The position numbers were made by a program, and so were the translations under genes. Source: Microbacterium sp. (GTDB lineage: Bacteria > Actinomycetota > Actinomycetes > Actinomycetales > Microbacteriaceae). From it: a DNA stretch of 64,000 nt. Positions 36,882-46,068 of this stretch are shown here, in pieces (the first letter of the stretch is position 1; each line of letters opens with the position of its first letter). Under the pieces are notes generated by a model. It did not search any database. It was not told the origin of the DNA and worked only from the letters and a program-made list of their open reading frames with translations. The stretch spans positions 62,001-126,000 of the forward strand of contig NZ_JAPSIY010000006.1 of assembly GCF_031178445.1 (NCBI RefSeq), in the 5' to 3' direction.

Positions 36882-38195
36882 ATGTCCCGCTCCAGCAATC
36901 GGAAGTACCTCGCCGGCGTCGCCGTCGGCGCACTCACCCTCGGGCTCGCCGCGTGCAGCGGCAGTGGAGGGGGAGGAGGCGGTCTCGACGCGGACGGCAA
37001 TGCCACCATCGTGTGGTCGACCTGGGGAAGCGCCGATGAACTCACCCGCTACAAGGAGTTCAATGAGGACTTCATGAAGCGGCACCCGGACATCAAGGTG
37101 AAGTTCCAGCCGGTGGCCGGCTACGGCGACTACCACTCCAAGCTGCTCGCCCAGCTCACCAGCAACACCGCGCCTGACGTGTTCTACGTGGGCGACGACA
37201 TGATCGGCCAGTTCGTCGACTCTAACCGGCTGATGCCGCTCAAGGAGCTGATGGACTCGAAGGAGAGCAAGACCAAGCACGACGACTTCTACCCCGGCCT
37301 GTTCGGCGCGGCCGAGAAGGACGACGAGATCTACGCCGCCCCCAACGACTCCAACCCCGACGTGCTCTGGTACGACAAGGAGGCGCTGAAGACGGCCGGC
37401 ATCACCGAGGACCCGGCGACCCTGGCCGAGAACGGCGAGTGGACCACGGAGAAGTTCCTCGAGATGAACGCCAAGCTGCACGATGCGAAACTGACCGGCT
37501 CGATGTTCTGGAACTACTGGGCCACGCACTGGAGCTGGCTGTCGTCGCAGGGCCTCGACGCCCCGTACGACGACGGCGGGGCCTTCGTCGCGAACAAGGA
37601 TGCCGCCACGGTCGAGTCGGTGCAGCAGCTGGGCGACCTGTTCGCCGACGGCACCTTCGTCGTCGCCGACACCCTGCCCGACGGCGCTGGCGCCGACAGC
37701 GTCTTCGTCACCCACAAGGCCGGCTTCTTCGTGCAGGGTCGTTACACGATCGGCAGCGTGAAGTCGGCTGGCGTCGAGGAGTCGTACGACATCGTGCGCT
37801 GGCCCACGCCCGACGGCGAGCCGGCCCCGACCGGCGTGGCGACGAGCTTCCTCGCGATCAACGGCAAGACCAAGGTCAAGGATGCCGCGTTCACCTTCTG
37901 GACGGAGTTTCTCTCCGCAGAAGGGCAGATCTTCCGCCTGAGGGGCGGCGGCAACGCCGTGCCGTCGATCAAGGGCGCCGACGAGGTCGTGCTCGAGGAC
38001 GGCTACCCGGCCCACGCGCAGACCTTCCTCGACATGCGCGACATCGGATTCGAGGACTACCCGGCCGAGGCGCGCGTGCCCGGACTCCCCGTCGCCATCA
38101 GCGAGGAGTTCCAGAAGCTGTACGAGGGCAAGGCCGACGCGCAGCAGACGCTGGACACCATCGCGAAGCTGGTCGAGGAACGGTCGGAGAAGTAA
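36882..38195 (+). CDS. CUT1-type sugar ABC transporter substrate-binding lipoprotein
   Basis: 437-residue family 1 binding protein with a lipoprotein signal (LAAC, Cys near residue 25) and a Gly/Ser linker. The mature part opens IVWSTWGSADELTRYKEFNEDFMKRHPDIKVKFQP, the standard family 1 start, and later has TSNTAPDVFYVGDDMIGQF and EFLSAEGQIFRL. It binds an oligosaccharide outside the membrane and delivers it to the two permeases that follow. AAAGAGG precedes the ATG. The GntR operator in its promoter connects it to the GH42 operon. No ATPase gene lies in this operon, so a shared MsiK-type ATPase elsewhere is probable. Confidence 0.93.
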   Translation: MSRSSNRKYLAGVAVGALTLGLAACSGSGGGGGGLDADGNATIVWSTWGSADELTRYKEFNEDFMKRHPDIKVKFQPVAGYGDYHSKLLAQLTSNTAPDVFYVGDDMIGQFVDSNRLMPLKELMDSKESKTKHDDFYPGLFGAAEKDDEIYAAPNDSNPDVLWYDKEALKTAGITEDPATLAENGEWTTEKFLEMNAKLHDAKLTGSMFWNYWATHWSWLSSQGLDAPYDDGGAFVANKDAATVESVQQLGDLFADGTFVVADTLPDGAGADSVFVTHKAGFFVQGRYTIGSVKSAGVEESYDIVRWPTPDGEPAPTGVATSFLAINGKTKVKDAAFTFWTEFLSAEGQIFRLRGGGNAVPSIKGADEVVLEDGYPAHAQTFLDMRDIGFEDYPAEARVPGLPVAISEEFQKLYEGKADAQQTLDTIAKLVEERSEK

Positions 38196-38197
38196 GA

Positions 38198-39160
38198 GTG
38201 AGTCAGCTCACCGAGGCGGAGCGGATGTCGCAGGCCCAGCCTGCGGCATCCGTCCCGCCCCTGCGCAAGGAGGCGGCCTGGCGCCGCCGCGATCGACTGT
38301 GGGGCTACGTCTTCGTCGGCCCCCAGCTGATCGGGATGGGACTCTTCGTGGTCCTCCCGTTCGTGGCCAGCCTCGTGCTCGCCTTCGCGGACTGGGACGG
38401 CCTCGGCGAGCTGACCTGGGTCGGCGTCGACAACTTCGCCGACCAGCTGCAGGATCCGCTGCTCGGCCGCGCGATCCTGAACACGCTGCTGATCGCGCTC
38501 GTCACCGTGCCGATCGGCCTCGGCCTCGCCGTCGTCGTCGCTGTTGCGCTCGAACGGCTGAAGACCCGCGCGCTCTACCTAGTGCTGTTCTTCTCGCCCG
38601 TTGTCACGGCGACCGTCGCGATCGCGATGATCTGGCAGCAGATGTTCCGTGTTGACGGCGTGCTCTCCACTACCATCGCCAGGATCTTCGGCATCGAGCC
38701 GCCGAACTGGCTGCAGGACCCGAGACTGGCTCTCCTCGCGGTCTGCATCGTCACGATCTGGTCGTCGCTGGGCCTCAACGTCGTCATCTTCCTCGCCGGG
38801 CTGCAGAACATCTCGCCATCGGTGATCGAGGCCGCCCGCATCGACGGCGCCGGCGCGGTGCGGCTACTGCTCAGCATCCGCCTGCCGCTGCTGTCGCCGA
38901 TCGTGTTCTTCTCGTCGGTCATCGCGTTCATCTCCTCGCTGCAGACCTTCGACATCGTCTACGTGCTGGTCTCGGGAGGCGGCCCCGACCACGCCACGCG
39001 AACCATCGTGTACCACATCTACGACCTCGGCTTCGGGCGCTTCGAATTCGGTCCGTCCAGCGCCGCGAGCATCATCCTGCTGGCGCTGACGCTCGTGATC
39101 ACGGCGATCCAGTTCGCTGCCCAGAAGAAGTTCGTGCACTACGAGGATGATCCCGCATGA
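38198..39160 (+). CDS. CUT1 sugar ABC transporter permease 1 (MalF/UgpA type)
   Basis: 320-residue permease with about six membrane helices. YVFVGPQLIGMGLFVVLPFVASLVLAFADWDG (about 37-68) and the ATPase-coupling EAARIDGAGAVRLLLSIRLPLLSPI (about 210-234) are the MalF/UgpA signatures. GTG 38198 is two bases after the binding-protein stop; ATG 38225 is an alternative start. The stop overlaps permease 2. Confidence 0.92.
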   Translation: MSQLTEAERMSQAQPAASVPPLRKEAAWRRRDRLWGYVFVGPQLIGMGLFVVLPFVASLVLAFADWDGLGELTWVGVDNFADQLQDPLLGRAILNTLLIALVTVPIGLGLAVVVAVALERLKTRALYLVLFFSPVVTATVAIAMIWQQMFRVDGVLSTTIARIFGIEPPNWLQDPRLALLAVCIVTIWSSLGLNVVIFLAGLQNISPSVIEAARIDGAGAVRLLLSIRLPLLSPIVFFSSVIAFISSLQTFDIVYVLVSGGGPDHATRTIVYHIYDLGFGRFEFGPSSAASIILLALTLVITAIQFAAQKKFVHYEDDPA

Positions 39161-40098
39161 CCGGCGTCACGACACCCCGACAGATCGACGGGCGCGAGGC
39201 CCCGCCAACCGATTCGACGATCGCGATCGTCGCTCCTGGCACCACACCACGTCGCGACCGCGGCGCGGGAAGCCGCCGCACCGGCCCAGTGGTGCTCCAC
39301 CTCGTGCTCATCCTGGCCGGTATCTCGATGGTCTTCCCATTCATCTGGATGTTGCTGACGTCGCTGAAGATGCTGCCGCAGCTGCTGCAGAACCCGCTGG
39401 AGTTCCTGCCGAACCCGTGGACGGTCGACAACTACGCCGAGGCGTGGAACGCGGTCCCGTTCGGTCAGGCGTATCTGAACAGCGCGTACATCACGGCGCT
39501 TGTCGTGGTCGGCACCCTCATCACGGCGTCGATGGCCGGATACGCGTTCGCGCGCATCCGCTTCCGTGGCAGCCGGGTGCTGTTCATCGTGTTCCTCGCC
39601 ACGCAAATGATCCCCGCGCAGGTGACGCTCATCCCGTTCTACCTGCTGATGTCGAACCTCGGCTGGGTGGACTCGCATCTCGCCCTGATCGTGCCGGGCA
39701 TGATCGCCAACCCGTTCGCTGTGTTCCTGATGCGCCAGTTCGTGCTGTCGCTGCCGAAGGAACTCGAGGAGGCGGCCCTGGTCGACGGCGCAGGACGACT
39801 GCGCATCTTCTTCAGCATCGTGCTGCCCAACCTGCGCCCTGGTCTCGCGGCCCTGGCGATCATCACCGCACTGGGCGTGTGGAACGCGTTCCTGTTCCCG
39901 CTGGTGCTGCTGAACTCGCCCGAGTTGTTCACCGTGCCCCTGCTGCTGACCTCGTTCGAGAGCCAGCACGGGTCGATCAACTACGGCCTGGTGATGGCGG
40001 CATCCGCGATAGCCACGGTGCCGATGCTGATCGTGTTCATGATCGGCCAGCGCAAGATCCTGAACAGCATGGCGGCATCCGGCCTCGGAGGACGATGA
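39157..40098 (+). CDS. CUT1 sugar ABC transporter permease 2 (MalG/UgpE type)
   Basis: 313-residue permease. ISMVFPFIWMLLTSLK (about 54-69), YAFARIRFRGSRVLFIVFLATQMIPAQVTLIPFYLL and the coupling block EEAALVDGAGRLRIFFSIVLPNLRPGLAAL are MalG family features. The first 45 residues are hydrophilic and cytoplasmic. Overlaps permease 1 by four bases and ends one base before the GH63-like gene. Confidence 0.93.
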   Translation: MTGVTTPRQIDGREAPPTDSTIAIVAPGTTPRRDRGAGSRRTGPVVLHLVLILAGISMVFPFIWMLLTSLKMLPQLLQNPLEFLPNPWTVDNYAEAWNAVPFGQAYLNSAYITALVVVGTLITASMAGYAFARIRFRGSRVLFIVFLATQMIPAQVTLIPFYLLMSNLGWVDSHLALIVPGMIANPFAVFLMRQFVLSLPKELEEAALVDGAGRLRIFFSIVLPNLRPGLAALAIITALGVWNAFLFPLVLLNSPELFTVPLLLTSFESQHGSINYGLVMAASAIATVPMLIVFMIGQRKILNSMAASGLGGR

Positions 40099-40099
40099 G

Positions 40100-41779
40100 A
40101 TGAAGGATGCCGCGGCCCTGGCCGCCCTCGCCGGGCGTCACCTCGACCTCGTTACCGCCCCGTTCACGCTGCCGCGTTCGCGCGTGCTCGTGTTCCGCTC
40201 GGAGGACGGCGAGGGCGTGCGCGTGCACACCTCGGAGTACGAGAAGCGGCTGTCGGCGTGCCGGGTGCTCGATTCGATCGTGGTGACGGATGCTTCGGGC
40301 GCCGTGTTGGCGTTGGCCGACGTGCTGCCGGGGCGAGTGCGCTTCGGCGGCCCGTCAGCCGCACTCCTCCACGAGGGAGGACAACCCGACGAGGCGACCC
40401 TCACGTTCGCCGACCCTTCGACGCTGAGCCTCGGCGGGACGCCGGGAACGCGGGTGCGTCTCACGCTTCCGGACGGCCGCGTCAAGGAGCATCCGCTCGA
40501 TACCGGCATCCGCATCGCCGTGGCTCCCGACCGCTCCGTGTCGGTCGAGTCCGGCGATCACGCCGCGGCGCTCGCCGCGACCGAGGCGCTATGGTCGGAC
40601 TGGCTCGCGAAGTGCCCGCGGGTGCGCGACGACCTGCAGCAGATGGCCGCGTTCTGCTGGTGGGTGCTGGGCGCCAACATCGTCGAACTGCCCTCGCTGG
40701 GCGACGCCCGAGCGGTCGTGCCGTCGAAGATCGGCTACGTCGGACTGTGGCAGTGGGACGCCTACTTCATTGCAGTGGGGCTCCGGCACGGCGACCCTGA
40801 GCTCGCCCGCGAGCAGCTCGAGATCGCCTTCCGGTTCCCGAGCGCCGACGGGCAGCTGCCCGATGTCGTCCACGAGGAGGGGATCCTCGCGTCCAGCGAC
40901 GACCTGCCCGAGAGCGACCGGGCGAACCTGCGCCGCGCGGGCTCGCAGATCGCCGACCCCTCGAAGCCGGTGCCGCTGACCAAGCCGCCGCTCGCGGCCT
41001 GGGCCTTGCGCAAGGTGCTCGAAGTCGAGGACGCCCCCGAGTGGGCACGGTCGCAGTTGGCTCGCGTGATCCGGTCGCAGGACTGGTGGTTCTCGGGCTC
41101 CGACCTCGACGGCGACGGGATGCCGGAGTACGGGCACCCGTACTCGTCCGGGCTCGACGACAGCCCGATCTTCGACGGGCCGATCCCGACCGCCGCACCC
41201 GATCTGGGGTCGTACCTGGTCTGTCAGGACCGTGAGATCGGGGCACTGCTGGGCCGGTACGAGCCGGATGCCGAGACCGAGCGGTTCTTCGCACGCGCCG
41301 AGCGCACCCAGCGCCTGCTCGACGAGATGTGGGATGCCGAGCGCAGGCGGTACGTGGCCCGCGGCGCGGGGGAGGAGATCCTCTCCGACACGGTCGTCGG
41401 ACTCATGCCGCTGCGCACGGGCTCACTGCCCGACGGCATCCGGTCGGCGTTGCGCGACGCGATCGACGACCCTGCGCGCTTCGCGCTGGAGTGGGGACTG
41501 CCCACCGTCGCGGCATCCGACCCCGACTTCTCGCCGGAGCGGATGTGGCGCGGACCGATCTGGATCAACACCAGCGCGCTGGTCGCCGAGGGCCTCGAGG
41601 CATCGGGCTATCCGGAGCGGGCGCGCGAGCTGCGCGAGCAGACCGTGCGGCTGGTCGTGCACGGCGGCGGACCGCACGAATATTACAACCCGTTCACCGG
41701 GCTGAAGGCCGAGCGCGCCACCACCGCCTTCGGCTGGTCGGCCGCGCTGTTCATCGACCTCGCCGTCGTGCTGACCTGA
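40100..41779 (+). CDS. GH63-like (MGH1-type) glycoside hydrolase
   Basis: 559-residue cytoplasmic protein: an N-terminal beta domain of about 180 residues and an (alpha/alpha)6-barrel. LWQWDAYFIAVGLRHGDPELAREQL (about 217-241), GQLPDVV (about 252-258) and MWRGPIWINTSALVAEGL (about 482-499) are blocks shared by GH63 and related clan GH-G enzymes such as YgjK and the mannosyl/glucosylglycerate hydrolases. HEYYNPFTGLKAE near the C-terminus is also typical. An alpha-glycoside of glucose or mannose is likely, but activity cannot be fixed from sequence. It closes the GntR-controlled transporter operon. Confidence 0.85.
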   Translation: MKDAAALAALAGRHLDLVTAPFTLPRSRVLVFRSEDGEGVRVHTSEYEKRLSACRVLDSIVVTDASGAVLALADVLPGRVRFGGPSAALLHEGGQPDEATLTFADPSTLSLGGTPGTRVRLTLPDGRVKEHPLDTGIRIAVAPDRSVSVESGDHAAALAATEALWSDWLAKCPRVRDDLQQMAAFCWWVLGANIVELPSLGDARAVVPSKIGYVGLWQWDAYFIAVGLRHGDPELAREQLEIAFRFPSADGQLPDVVHEEGILASSDDLPESDRANLRRAGSQIADPSKPVPLTKPPLAAWALRKVLEVEDAPEWARSQLARVIRSQDWWFSGSDLDGDGMPEYGHPYSSGLDDSPIFDGPIPTAAPDLGSYLVCQDREIGALLGRYEPDAETERFFARAERTQRLLDEMWDAERRRYVARGAGEEILSDTVVGLMPLRTGSLPDGIRSALRDAIDDPARFALEWGLPTVAASDPDFSPERMWRGPIWINTSALVAEGLEASGYPERARELREQTVRLVVHGGGPHEYYNPFTGLKAERATTAFGWSAALFIDLAVVLT

Positions 41780-41813
41780 CCGGGGAGGGCGGTCCCGCGT
41801 CGAGATCCGGCAG

Positions 41814-42470
41814 TCAGGCGCTGAAGTAGGCGCTCGAGGAGTTATCGAGGATGCGGCGCATGCCGTGCATCCAGTTCAGTTTGAGCGCCTCGATGGCCGC
41901 GGGCACATCGCCCGCCGCGAGGTGGCGCGCGATCGCGGCGTGCTCGGCTGCGACACGCTCGACCTTGACGTCCTCCGCGACGAGCAGCGACTCGTAGCGG
42001 TGGAACGACCCCCGGACACTCTCGATCACGTCGAGCAGGCGCTTGTTGGGGCAGACCGAGAGCATCACGGCGTGCCATTCGTCGTCACGGGTGATGACGA
42101 GCCGGTGCTCCACCAGCTCGTCGGTGAAGGAGTCGGCCAGCTCGACCAGGCGCTCGCCGACCTTCCGGAGTTCGTCGAGGGAGCTGAGCTCCAAGGCGAG
42201 GCTCTCGAGAGCGGCCATGACCGGGGCGAGGTCCTCGAACTCCCCGGCGCTGAGCGGGACGAAGCGGAACCCTTTGCCGTTCTCACTGGTGATCTGTCCT
42301 TCGGACTCGAGGGCGATCAGCGCCTCGCGCAGGGGCGTGCGGCTGACGCCGAGCTCGGTGGCGAGCTGCACCTCGTTGATGCTCTCGCCAGGCTTCACGA
42401 GCCCGTTGCGCATGCGGCTGAGCAACTCCTCCCGCACCTGCGAGCGGAGGTTCTTGCGCTCGATCGCCAT
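41814..42470 (-). CDS. GntR-family regulator (FadR/FCD type) of the sugar locus
   Basis: 218-residue regulator. The winged helix is LRSQVREELLSRMRNGLVKPGESINEVQLATELGVSRTPLREALIALESEGQI (about 8-60). The FCD ligand domain follows, with metal/ligand His in DDEWHAVML (about 125-133) and RVAAEHAAIARHLAAGD (about 176-192). It is divergent from the GH42 gene. Its likely operator (TGTATACAGAATAC) lies in that gap and recurs in the transporter promoter, so it probably represses both arms of the locus until a pathway intermediate binds. Start ATG 42470 is chosen because the open frame upstream encodes nothing family-like. Confidence 0.92.
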   Translation of the reverse strand: MAIERKNLRSQVREELLSRMRNGLVKPGESINEVQLATELGVSRTPLREALIALESEGQITSENGKGFRFVPLSAGEFEDLAPVMAALESLALELSSLDELRKVGERLVELADSFTDELVEHRLVITRDDEWHAVMLSVCPNKRLLDVIESVRGSFHRYESLLVAEDVKVERVAAEHAAIARHLAAGDVPAAIEALKLNWMHGMRRILDNSSSAYFSA

Positions 42471-42505
42471 CTTCGTCCCTTCGACTTGTGCGGTCAGCTT
42501 AGAGC

Positions 42506-42552
42506 TTGACCGCAGCACGCATTACATCCTACGCTGGCTGTATACAGAATAC
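42506..42552 (+). promoter_or_regulatory. Promoter and GntR operator of the GH42 operon
   Basis: TTGACC (42506-42511), an 18-base spacer and TACGCT (42530-42535) form a plausible promoter. The operator TGTATACAGAATAC (42539-42552) starts at the expected transcription start, and is identical to the site at 36812. It is 69 bases from the divergent GntR start, so it can serve both directions. Confidence 0.78.
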
Positions 42553-42595
42553 ATTGAACAGCGCATCGCTGCACAAGACGCAGAGAGGAATCCTC

Positions 42596-44674
42596 GTGAA
42601 TCAGCTCGACGACGAGCACATCCGTCCGGTCCGCATCGATGCGCTCGCCTTCGGCGGCGACTACAACCCCGACCAGTGGCCGGAGGAGACCTGGCACGAG
42701 GACATCCGCCTCATGAAGGAGGCCGGCATCACCATGGTGAGCCTGCCGATCTTCAGCTGGCCGCAGCTCGAGCCCGAGCCCGGCGTCTACGACTGGGGCT
42801 GGCTCGACCGCATCCTCGATCTGCTGCACGAAGCCGGCATCCGCATCGATCTCGCCACCGCCACCGCCACCCCGCCCTCGTGGCTGCTGCGTGCGCACCC
42901 GGAGATGGCGCCGTGGGACTCCGAAGGGCACCGCCTCGAGTTCGGCTCGAGGCAGACCTACTGCCCGTCCTCGCCCGTCTGGCGCGAGAACGTCGCCCGC
43001 ATGACCCGTGCGATGGCCGAGCGCTATGGCGAGCACCCGGGCCTGGCCATGTGGCACATCTCGAACGAATACGGCGATCACGTCTCTCGGTGCTGGTGCC
43101 CCGTCACTGCTGAGCACTTCCGACGCTGGTTGCAGGATCGCTACGGAGACCTCGACGGGCTCAACGAGGCGTGGGGTGTCAACGTCTGGGGCCAGCGCTA
43201 CACCTCCTGGAATCACATCGAGACGCCGCGCAAGGCGCCCGGTCCGGTGAACCCGACGCAGCTGCTCGACTTCGAGCGCTTCTCGTCCGACGCGATGCTC
43301 GAGCTGTTCCGGATCGAGATCGATGTGCTGCGCGAGATCACCCCCGACATCGCGGTCACGACGAACTTCATGAGCATGTTCCGAGACCTGGACTATTGGG
43401 ACTTCGCCGCGGTCGAGGACGTCGTCACCGACGACGCCTATCCGGAGCCGGCCGACCCGACCTCGCACGTCGGCGCCGCGCTGAACTACGGGCTGATGCG
43501 CTCGCTCAAGGGCGGGCGACCGTGGCTGCTGCTCGAGTCGTCGGCCAGCGCCACGAGCTGGCGCGACGTGAACGTGCCCAAGGCGCCGGGCAAGATCCGC
43601 GTGGAGAGCCTGCAGGCCGTCGCGCACGGGTCGGATGCCGTGATGTTCTTCCAGTGGCGCCAGGCCAAGTACGGCCAGGAGAAGTTCCACTCGTCGATGC
43701 TCGGCCATCGCGGCGAGAAGTCGCGCAGCTTCCAGGAGACCAAGGCGCTCGGCAACGAACTGAAGCGGCTCGAGCCGGTGCGCGGCACCCGGGTGCGCTC
43801 GCGTGTCGCGCTGGTCATCGACTGGGACTCGTGGTGGGGTTCCAGCGCGATCGAGTCGCTGCCTTCGCAGCGACTGCAGTGGGCGCAGCAGGCCCGCGCC
43901 TGGCATCGGGCGCTCTACGCGCTCGGCCACCCCGTCGACACCGTGCGCGCCACTGGCCCGTTCGAGAAGTACGACGTGGTCGTCGTGCCGAACCTCTACA
44001 TCGCAGAGACCCCGCAGGCCGAAGCCCTGCGCGCCTTCGTCGAGAGCGGCGGTCATCTCGTGGTCGGCCCGTTCTCGGGTGTGGTCGACGCCACCGAGAA
44101 GGTGCACGACGGCGGGGCGCCCGGTCCGCTGCGCGACATCCTCGGCGTCGAGATCGACGAGCAGTGGCCGATCGCCGACGGTCTCGCCGAGCGTCTCGCG
44201 TACGGCGGAGACAGCCTCGAGGTGCTGCACTGGGCGGAGTGGATCGAAGCGGATGCCGACGTCGAGGTGCGCGGCGCCTACGCCACGGGCGTGCTCGACG
44301 GCCTGCCCGCCGTCACCCGCCGCACCGTCGGCGCCGGCTCGGCCTGGTACGTCAGCGCGATCCTGCAGCCGGAGGGGATGCTGACGATGTTCCGTGACGT
44401 CCTGCGCGCGTGCGGTCTGCCCGCCCGCGATGACGTGAACGTCGACGCCGAGGCGGTCACCCGCGCTGACGACACCACCGACTACACGTTCCTCCTCAAC
44501 CACGGCGCCTCGTCGGTCGCGTTCACGCTGCCGGCGCCCGGCGTCGACCTTCTCACCGGAGCCGATTCCGCGGGCGTCGTCGAGCTCGGCGCCTACGGCG
44601 TCGCCGTCGTCGCGTCGCCGCGCGCGGCATCCGTCCCGTTCGTCACCATCAACCCCGTCAAGGAGACAGCATGA
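42596..44674 (+). CDS. Beta-galactosidase, glycoside hydrolase family 42
   Basis: 692-residue cytoplasmic GH42 enzyme: barrel, Rossmann-like trimerisation domain and small C-terminal beta domain. The acid/base is Glu158 in ISNEYGDH and the nucleophile Glu314 in LLLESSAS. Of the four cysteines that bind Zn in many GH42 enzymes, Cys123, Cys166 and Cys168 are seen, but the fourth position is Thr171 in CWCPVT. Substrates in the family include beta-galactosides and alpha-L-arabinopyranosides. GTG 42596 follows AGAGAGGA. It heads an operon: its stop overlaps the GcvPA-like gene by four bases, an unusual partner for a glycosidase. Confidence 0.93.
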   Translation: MNQLDDEHIRPVRIDALAFGGDYNPDQWPEETWHEDIRLMKEAGITMVSLPIFSWPQLEPEPGVYDWGWLDRILDLLHEAGIRIDLATATATPPSWLLRAHPEMAPWDSEGHRLEFGSRQTYCPSSPVWRENVARMTRAMAERYGEHPGLAMWHISNEYGDHVSRCWCPVTAEHFRRWLQDRYGDLDGLNEAWGVNVWGQRYTSWNHIETPRKAPGPVNPTQLLDFERFSSDAMLELFRIEIDVLREITPDIAVTTNFMSMFRDLDYWDFAAVEDVVTDDAYPEPADPTSHVGAALNYGLMRSLKGGRPWLLLESSASATSWRDVNVPKAPGKIRVESLQAVAHGSDAVMFFQWRQAKYGQEKFHSSMLGHRGEKSRSFQETKALGNELKRLEPVRGTRVRSRVALVIDWDSWWGSSAIESLPSQRLQWAQQARAWHRALYALGHPVDTVRATGPFEKYDVVVVPNLYIAETPQAEALRAFVESGGHLVVGPFSGVVDATEKVHDGGAPGPLRDILGVEIDEQWPIADGLAERLAYGGDSLEVLHWAEWIEADADVEVRGAYATGVLDGLPAVTRRTVGAGSAWYVSAILQPEGMLTMFRDVLRACGLPARDDVNVDAEAVTRADDTTDYTFLLNHGASSVAFTLPAPGVDLLTGADSAGVVELGAYGVAVVASPRAASVPFVTINPVKETA

Positions 44675-46068
44675 CGCAGCCGTTCGTGCATCCGTACATC
44701 CCGAACACGGCGCCCGGATCGCGGGCGACGATGCTCGCCGAGGTCGGCGCGGAGTCCGTCGAGGACTTCTACGCCGATGTTCCCGAGGAGCTGCGCCTGC
44801 GCCGTGCCCTCGACCTGCCGGAGGCGCTGCCGGCCGAGCACGACCTCGCACGCCACGTGCGCGGCATCCTCGCCAAGAACCGCACCACCGAGGAGCGGCT
44901 GAGCTTTCTCGGCGGCGGCACCTACAACCATCACGTCCCCGCGGTCGTCGACGAGGTGATCCGCCGCAGCGAGTTCCTCACCGCCTACGCCGGCGAGCCC
45001 TATGAGGATCACGGGCGGTTCCAGGCGCTGTTCGAGTACCAGTCGCTGATGGCCGAGCTGCTCGCGATGGACGTCGTCAACGTGCCCACCTACGACGGGT
45101 ACCAGGCCACCGCCACCGGCCTCGCGATGGCCGGCCGCCTGACCGGCCGCCGTCGCGTGCTCGCCGTCAGCGACGTGCTGCCCGAGAAGCGCTCGAAGGT
45201 TCACGACTATTTGCGCACGGATCTCGAGATCGACTGGATCGCCCCCGTCCGCGGCACCGCCGATGCCGAGGCGGTGCGCGACAGGCTCGACGCCGACGTG
45301 GCCGCCGTCTGGATCGAGACGCCGAGTGCAACCGGCGCCGTGGAGACCCGCATCGCCGAGATCGCCGAGGCCGCGCATGCGTCGGGCGCGGTGGTCGTCG
45401 TCGGCACGGATCCGATCGGATACGGGATCCTCACGCCCCCCGCTCTTCAGGGCGCTGACGTCGTCACCGGCGACATCCAGTCGCTGGGCCTGCACCAGTG
45501 GTTCGGCGGCGCGCACGCGGGCTTCATCGCCGTGCACGACGACCCACGGTTCGTGATGGAGATGCCCTCGCGCCTGTTCGGACTGGAATCGACCGACGTG
45601 CCCGGCGAGTACGGGTTCGGCGACGTCGCCTACGACCGTACCTCCTTCGCCCACCGCGAGGAGGGCAAGGAGTGGGTCGGCACGGCCGCCGCCCTCTGGG
45701 GCATCGCCGCCGGCGTCTACCTCTCGCTGATGGGCCCGGCCGGCATGGCGGAGCTCGGCGAGCTGCTGCTCGCTCGCACCCGCTACGCCCAGCAGAAGCT
45801 TGCGGCGATCCCCGGTGTCGAGCTCGGCGACGACGCGCTGCACCTGCGCGAGTTCACCGTGCGCCTCTCGGGCATCGGCGCCGACGAACTGGTCGCGGCG
45901 CTGCGGTCGCAGGGCATCGAGCCTGGCATCGTCGTCGGCGCGCGGACGCTGCTGGTGTGCGTCACCGACACCACCTCGGCATCCGACATCGACCGTCTCG
46001 CCGAGGCGGTCGCCCACACCGTCGCCGGAACCACCGGCACCGCCGGCATTACAAAGGAGTCGAAGTGA
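44671..46068 (+). CDS. gcvPA: Divergent glycine dehydrogenase (decarboxylating) subunit 1, GcvPA-like
   Basis: 465-residue fold-type I PLP enzyme matching the N-terminal half of the split glycine-cleavage P-protein; it is the non-PLP or structural partner subunit. HPYIPNTAPGSRATMLAEVGAESVEDFYADVPEELRL is a clear family opening. Elsewhere the family blocks are altered: FLGGGTYNHHVP in place of the usual FLGAGAYDHYIP, and EDHGRFQALFEYQ where EISQGxLQALFEFQ is normal. Coupled to GH42 upstream and GcvPB-like downstream by 4-base overlaps. No gcvT, gcvH or lpd gene is in the window, so true glycine cleavage is not assured. Confidence 0.85.
   Translation: MTQPFVHPYIPNTAPGSRATMLAEVGAESVEDFYADVPEELRLRRALDLPEALPAEHDLARHVRGILAKNRTTEERLSFLGGGTYNHHVPAVVDEVIRRSEFLTAYAGEPYEDHGRFQALFEYQSLMAELLAMDVVNVPTYDGYQATATGLAMAGRLTGRRRVLAVSDVLPEKRSKVHDYLRTDLEIDWIAPVRGTADAEAVRDRLDADVAAVWIETPSATGAVETRIAEIAEAAHASGAVVVVGTDPIGYGILTPPALQGADVVTGDIQSLGLHQWFGGAHAGFIAVHDDPRFVMEMPSRLFGLESTDVPGEYGFGDVAYDRTSFAHREEGKEWVGTAAALWGIAAGVYLSLMGPAGMAELGELLLARTRYAQQKLAAIPGVELGDDALHLREFTVRLSGIGADELVAALRSQGIEPGIVVGARTLLVCVTDTTSASDIDRLAEAVAHTVAGTTGTAGITKESK

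Noticed and set aside
33824..37039. 1071-codon open frame antisense to the GH13 and dehydrogenase genes
   Set aside because: It spans several recognised genes and a clear operator region; the translation has no domain and changes character at gene boundaries.
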